A stretch of DNA of 6,908 bases from Clostridia bacterium (lineage in GTDB: Bacteria > Bacillota > Clostridia > Oscillospirales > CAG-272), in assembly GCA_024408015.1 (NCBI GenBank), contig JAKSVJ010000067.1:1-6908 (forward strand), in the 5' to 3' direction. Positions 5,378 through 6,908 of this stretch are shown here, in pieces. The position numbers and the translations under genes were made by a program. A model generated the notes under the pieces. That model made no database searches. It saw nothing but the letters and a program-made list of their open reading frames with translations, and had not been told where the DNA came from. Each line of letters opens with the position of its first letter. Position 1 is the first letter of the stretch.

Positions 5378-6386
5378 TTTTATTCCTTTTTACTGAATAT
5401 TTGTGTGTTTTTGCGATATTTTCTTTTTCATATTTGTCGTAAGCAAGAATGATCTTTTGAACCAATTTATGTCTTACAACATCACGTTCTGTGAACTCGT
5501 GAATAGCTATTCCTTCGATATCTTTCAAAATTTTAGTGGCTTCAAGCAAACCGCTTGTTTTGCCAAAAGGCAAGTCGGTTTGAGTTAAGTCACCTGTAAC
5601 CACAACTTTTGAATTAAATCCCAAACGAGTTAGGAACATTTTCATCTGTTCTGGAGTTGTGTTTTGAGCTTCATCTAGTATGATAAAGCTGTCATCAAGA
5701 GTTCTACCTCTCATATATGCAAGAGGCGCAATCTCAATTGTTCCTCTTTCAATGTGTTTTTGATATGTTTCACTGCCTAGCATCTCAAACAACGCATCAT
5801 GAAGTGGTCTTAAATACGGGTCTATCTTATTTTGCAAATCACCTGGAAGAAAACCGAGTTTTTCTCCTGCTTCTACCGCAGGTCTTGTTAAAATGATTCT
5901 AGATATTTCTTTGTTTCTAAGAGCCGTTGAAGCTGCGGCAACAGCTAGGAATGTTTTACCAGTTCCTGCTGGACCAATACCAAGAACGATTGTGTTTTTC
6001 TTTATTGCTTCTACATATTTCTTTTGACCGACAGTTTTGGCTTTTATTGGTCGACCTTTGGTAGTGATGCAAATGCATTCTTCACCGAATTTCTCGAGGG
6101 TTTCGCCGTTCTTAACAATATTTACAACATATCCAACGTTTTGCTCGTTAAGATCGGTGCCCATGACAACCATCTCTTTTAAGTATTCAAGTGCTGTGAA
6201 AGCATTAAGTACATTGTCGTTGTTTTCACCCCTAATAACTATTGCATCACCACTTGTTTTTTCTGTGTCTCTATTAAAAATATCAACATTAAAAGTGCGC
6301 TCAACAATAGCAACATTAGAGTCAAAATTGCCAAATAATGTTGCAGTATGTTCAATAGAATCTGTGTAGATTATTTTTTCAAACAT
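5367..6386 (-). CDS. phoH: PhoH-like P-loop ATPase
   Basis: 339-residue PhoH family protein. Residues about 1-115 form the N-terminal KH-like/NYN-less leader typical of the chromosomal PhoH-YbeY pair. The ATPase domain follows, with Walker A GPAGTGKT (138-145), Walker B FIILDEAQN (234-242), the TGDLTQTDLP sensor segment (264-273) and RDVVRHKLV (301-309). The family is related to superfamily I helicases. Its genetic link with ybeY suggests a role in RNA metabolism, although the exact activity is not settled. The ATG is preceded by GAGG (6395..6392) with a five-base gap. It is the first gene of the phoH-ybeY-era-recO operon, directly behind a promoter. Confidence 0.95.
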   Translation of the reverse strand: MFEKIIYTDSIEHTATLFGNFDSNVAIVERTFNVDIFNRDTEKTSGDAIVIRGENNDNVLNAFTALEYLKEMVVMGTDLNEQNVGYVVNIVKNGETLEKFGEECICITTKGRPIKAKTVGQKKYVEAIKKNTIVLGIGPAGTGKTFLAVAAASTALRNKEISRIILTRPAVEAGEKLGFLPGDLQNKIDPYLRPLHDALFEMLGSETYQKHIERGTIEIAPLAYMRGRTLDDSFIILDEAQNTTPEQMKMFLTRLGFNSKVVVTGDLTQTDLPFGKTSGLLEATKILKDIEGIAIHEFTERDVVRHKLVQKIILAYDKYEKENIAKTHKYSVKRNKNEG

Positions 6387-6418
6387 GTGAACCTCGATTG
6401 TTCTATATTACTGCTTTC

Positions 6419-6448
6419 ATTTTACCATAGAATTTGATTAATTGTTAG
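6419..6448 (-). promoter_or_regulatory. promoter of the phoH-ybeY-era-recO operon
   Basis: TAAAAT (6424..6419) is preceded by an extended -10 TGG (6427..6425). A weak -35, CTAACA (6448..6443), lies 18 bases upstream. The start of transcription would fall near 6412, about 25 bases before the phoH ATG. The extended -10 may compensate for the poor -35. Confidence 0.6.
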
Positions 6449-6488
6449 TATTTTTATGAAAAATCAACCCATCAACATAAAAAAATAA

Positions 6489-6517
6489 TGGAAAAATAAA
6501 TGCCATTGGTATATAAT
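6489..6517 (+). promoter_or_regulatory. likely promoter of the Cys4 protein-mutS2 unit
   Basis: A perfect TATAAT (6512-6517) lies 17 bases after TGGAAA (6489-6494), a weak -35. An overlapping extended -10 (TG at 6507-6508, then TATATA at 6510-6515) is an alternative. Either places the transcript start near 6522-6525, just before the ribosome binding site at 6538. Confidence 0.6.
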
Positions 6518-6537
6518 AATAAAGGAGAAAAATATAT

Positions 6538-6543
6538 AGGAGG
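6538..6543 (+). promoter_or_regulatory. ribosome binding site that sets a TTG start
   Basis: A perfect AGGAGG seven bases before TTG 6551. The in-frame ATG at 6500 lies upstream of the predicted promoter -10 and has no Shine-Dalgarno of its own, so the TTG is the better start. Confidence 0.88.
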
Positions 6544-6550
6544 AAAAGCT

Positions 6551-6772
6551 TTGAAAAACAAGGTGGAGATTGAAAAATTTTGTGCTTTTTGTGAGTATGC
6601 AACAGTCGCTCCAGACGATGGTTCTGGCAACGAATATATGCTCTGCTCAAAGAAGGGCCTTGTTAGGGCTGACAGTAAGTGTATGAGATTCAAATATGAT
6701 CTCTTAAAACGTCAGCCGAGACGAAATGCTGACCTTCCAAAGATTGAACGTATAGATATTGATGACCTATGA
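6551..6772 (+). CDS. small four-cysteine (probable zinc-binding) protein upstream of mutS2
   Basis: 73 residues from a TTG start. Four cysteines (Cys11, Cys14, Cys32, Cys44) are arranged as CAFC, then MLC, then SKC, which suggests a single structural zinc site. The C-terminal third is basic (residues 46-59, FKYDLLKRQPRRNA) and ends in an acidic tail IDIDDL. There is no signal peptide or membrane segment, so it should be cytoplasmic; nucleic-acid or protein binding is conceivable but not shown. Its stop overlaps the mutS2 ATG (ATGA), so the two are translationally coupled. I do not recognise a characterised family. Similar small Cys-rich proteins seem to accompany mutS2 in some Clostridia, which I recall only loosely. 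Confidence 0.85.
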   Translation: MKNKVEIEKFCAFCEYATVAPDDGSGNEYMLCSKKGLVRADSKCMRFKYDLLKRQPRRNADLPKIERIDIDDL

Positions 6773-6908
6773 GAAATAGTACAAACAGTTTTGAAAGAGC
6801 CATCAAGATATTAGAATTTGATAAAATACGCGAGATGTTAGCTGACTCATGTCCAACAGAGGGCTCTAAGCAACTAGCACTAGCACTTTCACCATCAAAA
6901 GGTATACA
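6769..6908 (+). CDS. mutS2: MutS2 (N-terminus, cut by the window edge)
   Basis: Only the first 46 codons are present, starting at the ATG that overlaps the preceding stop by four bases. The reading matches the start of MutS2: ILEFDKIREMLADSC (residues 14-28), then TEGSKQLALALSPS (30-43). This corresponds to the LEF-K-------LG-------L-PS pattern of the family. MutS2 has a MutS-like ATPase core and a C-terminal Smr nuclease domain. In Firmicutes it acts on recombination intermediates, and in B. subtilis also on collided ribosomes; those domains lie beyond the edge. No strong Shine-Dalgarno is visible, consistent with translational coupling to the small Cys4 gene. Confidence 0.88.
   Translation, partial: MRNSTNSFERAIKILEFDKIREMLADSCPTEGSKQLALALSPSKGI

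Noticed and set aside
6500..6550. ATG 6500 as the start of the Cys4 protein
   Set aside because: It lies upstream of the predicted -10 and lacks a Shine-Dalgarno; the perfect AGGAGG at 6538-6543 serves TTG 6551.
1..6908. CRISPR array, tRNA/rRNA, insertion sequence or phage genes
   Set aside because: I saw no direct repeat-spacer pattern, cloverleaf, rRNA segment, transposase or integrase on either strand.

Overview
The window comes from a low-GC, Gram-positive-type bacterium, most likely a member of the Clostridia (Bacillota). The reasons are AT-rich DNA, strong AGGAGG-type ribosome binding sites, sigma-A-like promoters, a phoH-ybeY-era-recO cluster, a MutS2 start and a yybP-ykoY-type riboswitch. 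Both TGA and TAA end clearly intact genes, so the standard bacterial code applies and this is not a TGA=Trp mollicute. The species cannot be read from the sequence.

Layout. Bases 1-83 (minus strand) hold a good Shine-Dalgarno and possibly the broken or late-starting first codons of a gene that runs off the left edge. Bases 84-1457 (minus) encode a flotillin-like SPFH protein with an N-terminal membrane anchor and a long Ala/Glu-rich coiled coil. Its 5' leader (about 1458-1632) is the most notable item in the window. It is a yybP-ykoY (manganese) aptamer followed by an intrinsic terminator whose 5' arm contains the 3' strand of aptamer helix P1, with a near-consensus promoter directly upstream. 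Bases 1713-2366 (minus) encode a small SGNH/GDSL hydrolase. It is divergently transcribed from a cyclophilin-type peptidyl-prolyl isomerase (2505-2981, plus). One base after the isomerase comes a DUF896/YnzC-family gene (2983-3159) interrupted by an in-frame TAA at codon 22. A hairpin at 3164-3210 then serves as a terminator for both converging transcription units.

Bases 3209-6386 (minus) are a tightly overlapping housekeeping operon read phoH, ybeY, era, recO. It covers a PhoH-like ATPase, the YbeY rRNA endonuclease, the Era ribosome-assembly GTPase and the RecO recombination mediator. Every junction overlaps by 4 or 11 bases. A divergent promoter region (6387-6550) separates it from a rightward unit: a 73-residue four-cysteine protein of unknown function starting at a TTG, followed with a 4-base ATGA overlap by the N-terminus of MutS2, cut by the right edge.

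How the parts relate. The right half is core ribosome maturation and DNA repair. The left half suggests a membrane-domain (flotillin) protein whose expression is likely switched on by Mn2+. This would place flotillin in the organism's metal or envelope stress response, an unusual role for this riboswitch class as far as I know.
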